Shown here piece after piece: positions 1 to 12,200 of a stretch of DNA of 64,000 nucleotides (positions within the stretch are counted from its first letter, which is position 1; each line of letters starts with the position of its first letter). The notes under the pieces are model-generated. The model searched no databases. It was not told the origin of the DNA and was given only the letters and a program-made list of their open reading frames with translations. The position numbers were made by a program, and so were the translations under genes. The DNA lies in contig NC_060108.1 in NCBI RefSeq assembly GCF_021155765.1, forward strand, positions 11,381,425 through 11,445,424, written 5' to 3'. Origin of the DNA: Diprion similis (taxonomy: Eukaryota > Arthropoda > Insecta > Hymenoptera > Diprionidae).

Positions 1-3000
1 TTTAAATCATTTCAGTCTCTCAAAAAAGAAAAAATGAGACAATTTTTTACTTTATTCTACTGTGGTATGCGTCTCTTTGAAATCTTATTCGTTGCAAAGT
101 ATCGTTAAATACCAATAACACAGAAAACTGATCGTACAGAAAATCACGGATGTCTCGGTCTTTAGTTTATACATTTTTGAAAAACTTGCTAGTGACATTT
201 TAAGTGTGAAGAAGGCCAATTTCTCGTTTTTGACGTAGCCGAGTAACAATAAATACGGGCAAAAAATGTCCGATAATTAAACAAAAAAATAAGACGGAGT
301 TTGAAACGCAAAATATTTTGAAAAAAACTGCTACCGCGGTGAAATGATCCGATCTTATTGTTAATAAAAAGAAACAATCGGTTAATTTTGCTAACTTTGA
401 TGGGGACAGCCTCAGAACTTCCCGCTGGGATATGTTTCAATAAAAAATAAACGTTTTTGTTTTTCACTTCGTTATCAAAATGACTGAAAAGCTACGTGAC
501 CAATAAAATCCAAAATTCCGTTATTTTTAAGGTGAGGACAGAGAAATCTTTTTTTGCTGTCGTTAATCGAATATCTTAAAAAACTTCTAAGCCGTTCGTA
601 TTACAGGCATAAAATTTTTTGTTCACAAAGAATGTCTTATTTTTAGATTGTCGGAAGAGTGAGATAGGCTCTGTTAAAAAAAAATTGCCGAGGAATTTTT
701 ATCTGAAAACTGAAAAAAAATATTTCTTTGAAAGACAGTTGAAGACCTGAATTTTTTTTTTTTTTTCAATGAGAAATTTTTTGTGCAACGTTTCGGTAAT
801 GAACTAGAATCGTCTAAAATACAAGCGACTTTCGAGAGTAAAGAATTTGAAAAAGCCACAACTCGCAAAATCAAGTCTCGAAAAAATTGGAAAAAATCAT
901 CATTACTTTCTAGATCGAAGACTTCCACATGAAAACATCAGAGAATAATCAGAATCCCTTGGAATACCTCATACCTTTAATATTATATATATATTTTGTC
1001 AATAACTGAGAATAAAGTCCGGTGAAATTGTTAAATAAAATTTTCTTTACTATATAATATTCTGCTTTGATGAGAAACTAATTAAATGCAAAAACTGAAA
1101 TTTTCAGCAAAAACTTTGATTAAAGAACCAGACCAATTCGTCTGAATATTTATAAACTTGTTCCAGTTTTTATACCAAAAGTTTTCGGTGAAACTTGCCG
1201 CAAATTGCCAACAGATTGGCAAGCAAAGCTACATTTTTGCATAGTGTAGCTTCGGTTGACTGTCTTCTTGAACGGCGAGTTTAACAGAAAATTCCTGGTC
1301 CGTATAAAAATCTATATATGGATTTACAAGCAAATATTTACACCGAGGTGGGGACGAGGTGCACTGTGGAAATGTTGAAAAAACAGAGGTTGAAGGTTTT
1401 CAGAATAAACAGCTAGGCAATACCCTGGAACCAATATTTTTCAAAAGTCAAATCCTTGAAAGTGATTCCAAAATTGTAACATAATAATTTTTTTCCTGAG
1501 ATTTCGTAACGTTAACGTTACTTACTTCAACCGCGTAAAAAATCGTGACCTCTTTGTAGTATAATATCGAGAGAAAAGAAAAAAAAATTCCAACAGATTC
1601 TGGTTTACTTTATATTGTTTTATTAATATAGTGAACTATCACGATGCTGATATTAACTATGGAAGGAGCAGAAATAAAACAGAATATATCAAAACGCATG
1701 AAAAAGCTGCGGATTTTCACTTTGAAACAGGAAAACGTTTTTTAAATCAGCTCAAAAATTGACTTTTGTCTACGTTCGTTTAAATGGAGCTCTGCAAAAA
1801 CGATTGGCAAAACGGTAACCACGCTTTCAGGCGAATAGAATATCCGAATATCTGAAAATACAAAAACTAAAACTTTTCAGAATCGTTAAAATATTCTCTA
1901 AGCTCATGCAGAACGGATTTTTGATTAATTGAAATTTGGCTTAGAAGTAGCTACGACTTTCTTCCATCAGATTTCGTGTTTGTTTTTCAGATTTCGGAAA
2001 CGTTTTTATTAATTTCTCAATTGGTTTACTCTGTTCCGTCCATTGTTTAGTCTAGTCACAATGAATCTCTGAGTGAAATGACAGTTTTCTATTTTTTCTT
2101 ATTTCAGAAACTCCCTTGTAAAGTTTTTCAAGCCCAGCCAAATCACGTGCAACATACTGGAAACAATTTTGTTACTTCGTACGTGACCATCCAATAACTG
2201 CGAAGAGTTGATTTTCGTTTTCACAAACAAGGCTATTACACGAATTTCGCATTAAGTGAGTAAAAAATAATTTTCAACAAATCGGTAAAACTTTTCTGAA
2301 ACTGACACAACCAGTATTCTATATCTTTTGCTAGATTTCATTCCATTCTAAGTAAAATCTTTACTTATTTGCATTTATTTTATAACGATAAATATACTAG
2401 TAAAATTTTTTTGCAATTTTTCAAATCGGCTTCGTGTTTTCTAACAAAGCTAAAGAAGAAGAGAACTAATTTCGTCATTATTAACGACATTCAATAACTC
2501 CGTTTAACACGTTCCATTTAAATAAAAAATCTTCAGTATCACCTCATACTGTTCTGAAAATTGTTTACGAGCTCATTTCACAGAACAATGTAACATTATT
2601 TCAATGATTAGAGACATTGTTCACATACGTGTAACGTTGCATACGCATAACTATAGTTTACCAGCGTGAACTTCAAGTACGTTTAATAGACATACCGAAT
2701 TGGCAGCGATTCTTGACGTACAAAAGCTTTGAAAACTACGTGACCGCGACCGTGTCGGTAATTTTCGCGCTAACGGAAGTTGCTAATTTAGTAAATTCTC
2801 TCGATGGATGTAGCAGTCGTTCAATTGTACATCTCTTACGATTTATACACTTCAAAGTAAAAAATTGTGCGATACAACTGTTACGTATTTACTTCGTTTT
2901 CGAAATAATATAAAATTTGCGAAAAGATATCTCACAAAAAAATCATAAAGCTTCTCTAACGATGTTTTCGAAAAAGTATTTAATATTTTCTCAACTTTCG

Positions 3001-4893
3001 GTAAGTTTTTACATTCCGATTTCTCAGGCAAGTTTTGTTGCCAAGTATGATGGTCTCAAAGGTCTCAAATATTACTTTCTGTGAAAACGGAGTCTTCAGA
3101 AGAAGACAGTAAACCAAACTGCAGACGAGACTCCGAAGAAATTAAATTTGCATTCGGTAACAACGAATTGTACCTGTATATAATACAAAACCCTCCCAAG
3201 GATCGCTTGACAGCAATTTAAAAAAATCTTTCAAACCAATATGCACTATGCAAATGTAGGGACTCAGATTCCTTGCTAAAAAGACTGTAAAAAAGGAATA
3301 TTTTCTGTAAAGAAAAGAGAGCGAGAGAACATTCCAATTAACGGTATCCTATAAACGATGATGGCATTAGTGTATTGTGAAAAATTGGTTAAAAGTTAAA
3401 AACAAAAAAAAAAAAAGGTCGCATGATGTATTAGCTCAGTGTACTTACCTCGAAATTACCATGTGACGTGGCAAACATTAATTTTATTCAGAACTCCTGT
3501 GTATGAGGACTACATTCACAGACACAGTTACTCGAAATGAACAAAAACGGAGCAATTTGGATGCCTACGTATATGCAAGAATAACATTGAGCATATCTGG
3601 AATTGTGTCACAGCTACTTATACATATATGTACTCAAATCTTTGTAATAATTTAGGAATTTGTACAGCGCATGGTATGCCAATGCAGTAGTATTATGTGA
3701 AACGAAAAACAAAACAAAATTCTAGCTTTTTCAGTATTTCTCAATCATTTAGAATCAGATGTGACACTGACGCGTACTATATCGATGAAAACTTAAACTT
3801 TCCATCAGGCTGAAGTTAGCAAAGTTATAATAATAACGTAACGAAACGTCTGACTAAAGAATCATCATAATTGGGCAATTTAAGAATGACTTTCAAGGAG
3901 ATGGCTTTGCAAGACTAAAGTATACTTTGTTTATAATGGTTGACTCGAACATGCCTATAAAAATCCGAAGTAGCCATTTTTCTTACAGTAACGTTACTAA
4001 CTTCATTCTTGTAACTTTCTGTTGCGACAGTTTCAATTGCTGCGATGCCTTGTCATTGCTATTGTAAGTTTGGTCATTTTTCAATTACTGCAGTTCAACT
4101 TGTAGGGTGTAAAAAATCGCGATTACAGCGATGTAATGTTTGATAACTCGAAGGCAAGGTTGGAACGTTGCAAATCGCTAGTGATGTTTCGTCTTTGCAC
4201 TCATTCTGCGTATCAATTATACATGCGATAAAACGACTCTATATGTGTCATAAATATCGGATGTAATTACTACAGGGTCATGTAAGTGTAGTTTCACAAT
4301 CAGCTTTTTCCATTATCGGAGAAAAATATTACGTGGTAAACGTTTCGTGGGAACCAATATTACAATCCGCTGTTATAATTCATAGGTTGAAGTAGGCAAC
4401 ATTGCGTTAATTTTCGGAGAAGTTTCTTTAAAAGATATGGCTGTGATATTTAAAGATCCGTCTTCTTTGAATTGAACTACGTGGATCATCAAGATATTGA
4501 TTGAGGAAAATAGGATAATTAAATGTTTAAATCGAAACAAGATCAGCTGAAAATTAATTGGCAAACTCTTCAAAACAACGCTCTCTTCAAATCTTGAATT
4601 AAAAATGATCGAATCATTGAGAAAATAGTCTGTGTAAATTGAATTTGACTGAAAATTGAATCATCAATTTTTAGATTCGATGAATTCATGTGTTTACTTG
4701 TAAGACAAATGCAATGTAGCTTCTATATATTATAATTCGGTGTGAATCTAGCACTATCTGATGTTGAATTTTCCAACTGACGAAAAAAAATTTCCTACAG
4801 TCCAAATCAGTACCAACCAATTTTGATCAATGTCAAAATCACCATTTTCTACAACGCTCAAGCTGAAAATATGCCCCAATTGATGAAAAATCA
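1..4893. other. AT-rich stretch, no recognisable gene
   Basis: I see no gene that I recognise on either strand. Open frames are short and run through A- or T-rich sequence. A minus-strand frame of about 60 codons at 4373-4573 follows a possible acceptor (aattttcag), but it resembles nothing I know and I do not call it. The stretch could be intergenic or intronic to a gene outside the window. Confidence 0.5.
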
Positions 4894-5140
4894 CATGATG
4901 TAATTTCCGTTGACGGTAAAAATTCGGCCTAAAAATTTACAGTAACTATTGCAACCGGTCTGTGTATCCAGAGCTACCATCATCCGGAGCGACTCTAAAA
5001 GTAAACCTGCAATGGTATTTCCCGCTGTTTTAACCATTTCCGGATGAGTTATAAATTCAAACAAGCCCGACAAGGGAAACAGTCGTGCATCAAGAGGAAC
5101 ATGCATGTAGTGCAAGTATGAATATGAACCAGCTGCACTC
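4894..5140 (-). CDS. possible orphan terminal exon, unknown product
   Basis: On the minus strand a strong acceptor-like tract (tgatttttccag) ends just above 5140. It is followed by 81 open codons to a TGA at the lower edge. The translated piece has a mixed, protein-like composition, with a hydrophobic helix-like middle and two cysteines close together near the end (GCNSYCKFLGR). I do not recognise the family. No upstream coding exon joins it in frame: the GC-rich segment above it has an in-frame stop in the phase it would need. It could be the last exon of a small unannotated gene, an old pseudogene piece, or chance. Confidence 0.22.
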
Positions 5141-5289
5141 TGGAAAAATCAGGATGAGGCGTGTGAACCGTCGCAGTTTCCTTTCCAAAGAAAAGTGCAA
5201 TGATCTTCCAGGGTGACTTAAAGATCGAGCGATCATCGGCGGAAGCTCTTCATCGTTTCAACTACTTAATTCTTAATTCTCACTATGAC

Positions 5290-5850
5290 AGTCAGGCACT
5301 GTCACAATGCGGCGTCCCTTAGGCGATTCGACGGGCGGGAACGAAAGGACAGTTCCATGGTCCTGGGCTTATCCTTTAACTCCGAAAGCTCAGCCCTTTA
5401 GAGCATGCATCGCGCTCGCTTAGCGACCCCGATAAGGGCGATTCGATGAGGACGGTACCTGCTGAGCTGAGCTGGCTGATGCGGCACCGAGGAGCACCGA
5501 CTTTCGACGGACGCAGCCCTAGAGGAGCCTCGGACCTACCACACTGACGGCAAAGCGCGACGCACCATCACTACCGTCGCCGACGGTCGACGTCGCGTTG
5601 ACGGCGTCAAGCAGTCTCCGGGGTGCGCAAGCGCCGCTCGATAATTCCCCTGTTACAGGCGCCTCGACGACGGGGGAGGCCCGTTTTCCTCGTTCCTCGA
5701 CCGCTGTTCTCCTAAGACTCCGATCCAATGGTCAAGAGCTTCGAGTTACGCGGGGTCGGAGTTCAGAGTCAGCTATAATTCGACACACCGTCGGTGAGGC
5801 GGGTCCGGGACGCGTTGTTTCAGGGTGAATGGGCCCCATCGTCTGATTCG
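5290..5850. promoter_or_regulatory. GC/CpG-rich island, possible promoter or 5' UTR
   Basis: This block is strikingly richer in G, C and CpG than its surroundings. It contains no long convincing coding frame on either strand: the frames of about 70-75 codons there are mutually overlapping shadows. Read on the minus strand it has several short ATG-stop frames, as 5' untranslated sequence often does. Insect promoters and first exons can look like this. An rRNA or spacer fragment was considered, but I could not match it to any rRNA segment I know. Which strand is transcribed is not decidable by eye. Confidence 0.35.
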
Positions 5851-8364
5851 AGTGTTGAGAGGGCGGGAAAAAAAGAAACACGAATGAAACGTCATACCTG
5901 CGATCTATGATGGGAATGGATCTGATCAAATTCGAATGACACAAGCCGAGATATGAAGAATTTTAGGAAAGGTTTTATGACTAGAACGATAAAAATGATG
6001 AATCTCCGGTGGATTCGCCGGTTCCAATGTTCTTGGGTTTGGTTTTTTTTTTTTTTTTTTTTTTTTCGACGTATGGTTCCCTCGCGAACAAAGGGAGCCA
6101 AGAAATTTTGTAGAATCGGATCAAATACACCAAAGTCCGATTACTGTCAGGGTTCTAGTTTGGAGACCTTTCGTCAAATTCGAATTCACTGAGAATTATT
6201 CGTATTGCATAGCTAAAGAGATGTTGCTTGATAAATCTTTAGTGTACTTCGAATTAGCCGCAAGGGTGTGACCGGATTGCCTATACCGTTGTAGATACCT
6301 ACATATGTGTGCCTTGAGTCGTTTACGTCGTGAGAAATACATATTGGGTTCATTTCTCGAGCATGAACGAGGGATTGGCACGATTGGTAAATTTGGTTTC
6401 GATTTCTTGGAATTTGATTAGTCGTGAATAGACTTTTAGTATAGGAACAAAATCTTCTGTCTTAAAAGTTGGGATTTTTTTCCCTAATTTTTATGCTAAA
6501 ATCATAATGTTCAAAGTTTGACTTTTTCTTTAAAACTTGACCTGCGTCTGTCAGTTAGCCATGTATTTGTACAAAACGGTGGGTCAAAAAAATTCTCGTA
6601 AGACGCCCGAAGTGTAAATCGACCTTCTTTGAGACGTCTTGATGTGACTATAATTGGATTATTTGGTTTACGTCGATTTTGATTCACCATTCAGTGGCAT
6701 TCTTGTACTCTCATCTATATAAATGTATTGGGCATGTGCTATACAGAATAGTTGAAAATAAAAGGCACTGTTTGAATAAACCAGATATGATGAATCTTTG
6801 ACCAACGCTGAACGCCTATCACTTTCGCTTACGTGGTTTATGGCGAGATCGTCCGTTCATTGGAACATATGAAGGATAATTTTAGTAACTTCTCGCTTAA
6901 GGTAAGTCGATTTCGAAGTTGTCGTATATACCGCCAAATATCGAAGTCCTTAAGTCTTATTCTATTCGCAATTCTGTACAAAAATACGCCAATTCATTTT
7001 CATTTGAGACAGAAATAAAAAAATGGCACGGATTGTACGAAATCGCGACAGTAAACTAGTATAGTTTTGCTTTTGTTGAGATTGCGTATAAAAAATTCAC
7101 TTGAGCCTTTTTTCTCGTTTTAGATACGTGGCTTCGATATTTGAAGCGCCCCCTTAAGTGGAAAGCGTTCGGAATTCGGACTCTCAGATGTAACTAATAT
7201 CTTTTATCCTGAAAGTTTCTTTTTTTAACGTGAAACTTTATCCCCAAGCGTTTTTTCTTCTTTCTTATTTCACTTATTACTGATTTTGACTAATGAATTA
7301 TCAAAAATTTCAAAAACTTACCGCAGTTGTCAACGTATGATATTTTTCTTTCAGAGATTACTCGCTGTGAGGAGAAAATTACCGCCACGCAAACAGTTCA
7401 TTTTCACGCAAAATTAAATATTCGCAGAATAGACGATTCATCATTTCTTTAATATTAAAAAAACAGGCAAAAAAGCAAAACAAATAAAAAATTAAAAGCT
7501 TTACCCAAATCAACGTCTACCGAATTTTCCTTGATTGATCTTTTCAAATGATATGGGAATTTGCATACAGAATTGCCAAACAATTTAGTCTTTAAGGTCA
7601 AAAATATACCGTCATTGTTCACGATGGAAACTCGAATATATTGTTTCGCAAACATTGAGTGGAAGTGAACATTCGATGTTGCAGTAACTATTTTTTTAGA
7701 AGGAGGCAACTTTGAGAACAGTAATAATAAAGATAAAATTTGAAACAGAGTACTCGATGACAGTTTTATTTATTGATAAATTACACGTTAAATATCATCA
7801 TTCAAATACTTATCCACTAAGAAATACACAATTAATATAAAGTACGTTAAATTGTTAACGAAGTTGAGGTTCGTTGTAAACGCGTGAGTATCACCTGAGA
7901 TAGTAAAGCTAGAATGAAGGATGCACAGTATTAATCAGGGCCCGGATTAATATGTAAATACATATTTTTTATTTAAATCATTTTCATTCTTTATTTGGTT
8001 TTCTACGTAGTAAGTATAATATTTGAAGCCAGAAAATGCAGTTTCTTGTTTCCATATTTTTTGGCTTTTTAAGTCTATTTTATACGTACATATTTTGTAA
8101 TTTTTAATACATATTTATACGGGCTCAAGTAATCATTATTTCTTGAGTGAAAATACTTTGCATGCTGAATGTACGTCAAACATCAAGCGTTAATAGCCAT
8201 TAAATCTTGACAGTTGACACCAGTTCGTATGACTACAGATATAAAATTAAACACCTTATACAAACGTGTTTGTTCATAAGTAAAAATAAGTTACAATGTA
8301 TTTTTACGAATACACATGTCGTGATCACAGATTGTTAATGAAATCGTAAAATACTGAAGTCTCG
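5851..8364. other. intergenic, one weak exon-like frame
   Basis: This stretch is mostly AT-rich, with a 22-base T run near 6043-6065. On the minus strand 7519-7710 is an open block of about 64 codons bounded by a possible acceptor (ctgttctcaaag) and a donor-like GTAAAG. The translated piece is not low-complexity, but I recognise nothing in it and it does not join in frame to the open block at 4894-5140. I see no other supported feature. The left part of TMEM42's 3' UTR must lie just below 8365. Confidence 0.4.
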
Positions 8365-9266
8365 TTATCGTTGTTTCAATTTCGTAGTATGGTCGACCTT
8401 GGTCACTGGCGTGTAGCAGATTAGCAGCAATCCACAGAGAACTAACGTGGTTCCCATCCACCACATCAGAGAAGTCGACTCTCCGAATACGAGAAAGCCA
8501 ATCAGAGCCTTATCGGAACAAAACATGTGTTTGAGTATCAATAATTTTAATAGATTAGGATAAAATGGAAACAATACGATGTGTCACAAAATTGAAAAAA
8601 ATCACTCGTACATTTTTCCAGACATTTCTTTCGCTCACCCTTGGCTTGCACAGCAGATATGGATTTAAAATTGCATAACTCTAAGGGGGAGAGCGGAGCG
8701 CCCAAAAACGCCAAGATGACGTGGCTCCCGATTAAGCGAGATAAGATACGAATGGCAAAGTGCTGCCGAATGCCGATGTGATTTAATAAAACCGCGGCCA
8801 AAGGAGAGGTTCAGGAGTTTCGAGATGGCGATACAATCGACACGTGTCAATCGTCTTGATATTAAAAATTTGAGAGAGGAGAGTACAAGTCGTGGTGCGA
8901 GCTTACTGAACAGAAATAGTTCGTAGCTGAACTGGCGACGGTAGCTGGTAAGGAAGACCCGCTACCCTGTAGAGATTTGACGAAAAAAGTGCAGCCCGCA
9001 GTGTTCATTGTGATCATAACCACGAGAAGAGTGAGTTTCAGCAGTAGGAAGACCTGCAATAAAAAGTTTATGGTAAAAACGCCACTTTTATCTTTCGATC
9101 GTTTGAATTTCCCGCGCTAATCTTCTTCGCAACCAAACAGCCCGCCACTCACCGTCGACGTGACCTCAACGCCACCGGATAGTTTTCCAAACAAGCTACC
9201 AATTGTTGCGCAAACACCAGCGACAATTGACAAATGAATACGTCCGTTGCTCGGTGACGTATTCAT
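8365..9266 (-). CDS. TMEM42-like small multi-pass membrane protein
   Basis: This is a three-exon gene of 134 aa. Coding exons on the minus strand are 9266-9153 (38 codons, donor GTGAGT), 9053-8907 (49 codons, donor GTAAGC) and 8508-8365 (47 codons plus TAA). All introns are phase 0. The whole chain is hydrophobic, with about four membrane-spanning segments and a basic tail (KLKQR). The order of motifs follows vertebrate TMEM42: an N-terminal GVCATIGSLFGKLSGG segment, then a middle TFFVKSLQ...SSATNYFCS segment, then LIGFLVFGESTSLMWW and LVLCGLLLI. TMEM42 belongs to the EamA/DMT-like fold group, and its substrate is unknown. The first exon is too short to show as a long open frame; I chose its ATG because it gives a typical N-terminus and a perfect donor. 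It has no functional link to its neighbours that I can see. Confidence 0.85.
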
Positions 9267-12200
9267 CGTAAACGGTCACGGAAATGCGAACAAAAAAAAA
9301 TAACAATAATAATAATAAAATAACTAAACTACCATATCACCATCAAGGTTTGCGGTATTATTTGATACTTCTATTTATATTATGTCGTAACAACGATGGT
9401 TCCGACGAGTCTGAGATTAATTATTAATTGTTCAAAGTTCAATGAGTTCGGAAGGTTTGCGTTTACGACGGCGGTCGCCTGAACTAAACGTGAATAACTG
9501 GTCTCGAGTGAAAGGTGTGTACGCCAGCTGCGCACCTGACACGCCTGTGCATAAAGTCATACATGCTCGAGGTATCGCGACATACATAGACGCGTCGTTG
9601 TCGAAAAACCCTCGTAGATGGCGCTGACAGTCGTGTACGTACACGTATCACACGTTCGATAATACCGCGTATGGATGTGTTACGCGAGTAGCGTATGCGC
9701 ATAATTCATTTCAGTGTACCTCTCGGGTCCGAAAAACTACATCAAACACATGTCAAAACTTTGCAGAAAGAAAATCCATATGAAAAAAGGAAAACCTCGT
9801 CAAGTCTTGATTACGAGAGTACAATTCGCTGCCGTTTCAATGGAACGTCGTGAACTTGGCAACAAATTGTTGAATCGGTGCGCGCACCGGAAAGCCGCGT
9901 TCGTTTGTTCGTTATAAAAATGTAATTCATTACGGAGCGATAGAATATATAATAATATGTTGATTTGCGTTTGTTTCCTCCATGCAATATGCGCATCATA
10001 GATGTACAACCGCGGTTCGTAACAATGAGACATTGCGGAAAATGTGGAAAATATATCGACGTATATTGCAGCGAAAGAAGCACACATTCCGAAGTTTAGA
10101 GGTCTTTACCTACCGTGTATCGCTGTTGAATTTCAACAACTTTCACGCGGATATATCGAGCGAGAGAGAGGGGGAAAGAGAGGCAGTGAGTGAGTGAGAG
10201 AAGAGCCCGCAAACCTCGCTCGAGAAATAATTATAAATACCTGTGAAACAGGTATGCTGTTCACGGGTTACTGCTTCTTTGACGTATAACAGCGTATCGC
10301 GAATACGTTGATAATGCCGCCGCGAAATATAACCTGCCACGGAACGTGAAGACCGCAGAGTAATTCTGGCAGGTATATATGAGACAGTGTCAATTACTGC
10401 GTGCAATATGCATGCTTTTAGGCGCGTGAGTGAACGTGTGTGAGAGAGACGGTGCAGTGCAGCACGCATGCATGCATTCATTCATGCATCGTGTCTCGTC
10501 GAGTCTCGTGTGTTAATAAAATGTTAATAAAATGAATCTAGTTACTGCACATAATTCTACTCTACAATATTAACAATAGGAATAAAATGAAATAAGAAGA
10601 TAAGGCTGAACTTGCCACATTATTTCCGTTTCTATACGTATGTACACGGTTATCACATACGTATATATATATATACACATACGCGGTACGTGTAGGCATA
10701 ATACCGTAAATAATGAAACAATATTTTAGGCTGAAAACTCGTTAATCAAACTATAGAGAAACGAAGTGCATTTTTTATTGTGACAGAAGGTTTCCACGAG
10801 TTTGTGGAACGTTGAGATGAGAGACTGTGAATCGTAACATCGTTAGATTGATTATACTTTATAACAACCAAAAGAAGACACGAGAAACAACGTCGACAGC
10901 TGCATTCCAATTACCAACTCGCTGCTAGTGAAGGCTTCTTTTTGTTTTCTATTTTCAATCTATTCCTCGGCCGCAGTGATATAATAAAGGAAGAAGTAAT
11001 TGTGAGTAATGCACGTGCGGATGATTGTATATATATTTCTTATTTCATTCAAGTTCGTTGATCATTACTGCTATTTTTATATCAACAATTTACATAATTT
11101 ACAAATTACATTTTCAACTATCATCGGCTATTCAGAATTTTCAATAAATTATACGAAAATTATTCTTTTTCCTACTCTGCTCATTTCACATTTGTTAATC
11201 CGTTGTATTCTCAGGCCTCCTTCAATTGTGGATTATAAAAGCCCAATAAAAGATGACTATAGATAAGATAACAAGCAGCGAAATATTATTTCCAATGTAG
11301 GCATGGAGCTCGCTTAAATACATCCATAAACGACAAGGATGCGTAATACTCGCATGTGAATGTAACGTGTCTTTATAATGTACACGCAAGAAAGGTTTGC
11401 GCAATGTTTTTCTACCCGTCTCCTTGGTCGGAGAACCTTGATAAGCAGAAAAGAGTTTTTTGGGTCCTGATTATCCTTTAGACTGCTTGTCTTAGTGGAC
11501 TTTTCTACAAAATCAAGCTCTCACCGTGTATTGAATTACGTTGGAATAGCTGTGAATATCGTTGGAAAATCTTACGTCTATGCATTTGGGGGAAAAAACA
11601 GCAGAATACGCAGTAACGAAGCGATTTGCATCATGATCAAATTGAACAAACTTGCCGCGATTGATTTTAAGTTATCATAAGCTGTTGACAATCGTATCGA
11701 CTAGTTTTAATCTAACTTTTTTTACGTGTAGTTTTTAGACAGTTATCGCAAGATCATAAGATTCGAATTTTGATTATTTCTTATCTGTACTAGAATAAGA
11801 AGATCACAAGTCACTGACGATCAGAATTGGAGAATAGCACGAATTGGAATAATTTTTAACATGAAATTTCAGGGAATAGTAATCGGAGCATGTCGTAATA
11901 GAACAATATCGGTGCAGATAAGCTATCTTTTGAACCTACGGAACAGTTTTATTTGAATAAGGAATTTGAGGAGAATGGAGAGCCAAAGAATTGTTATTTT
12001 CTATTAATTTTATTATAAGATATTTGTACCTTGAGTGTTTATCAAAGTATGATACTCATAGGCTACAAAGATATATATACACTTGAGAACACTAAAATAG
12101 AAAATACTGAAATTATAAACAAAGATTTACAATTAGGTAGCCATTTTATTCTAAAATCTATTTTACATACATTTACTGAAAGTGTCTTTGTTTTCGTATT

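Noticed and set aside
5290-5850. rRNA or rDNA spacer fragment
   Set aside because: The composition suggested it, but I could not match any conserved 18S, 5.8S or 28S segment, so I call it only a GC-rich island.
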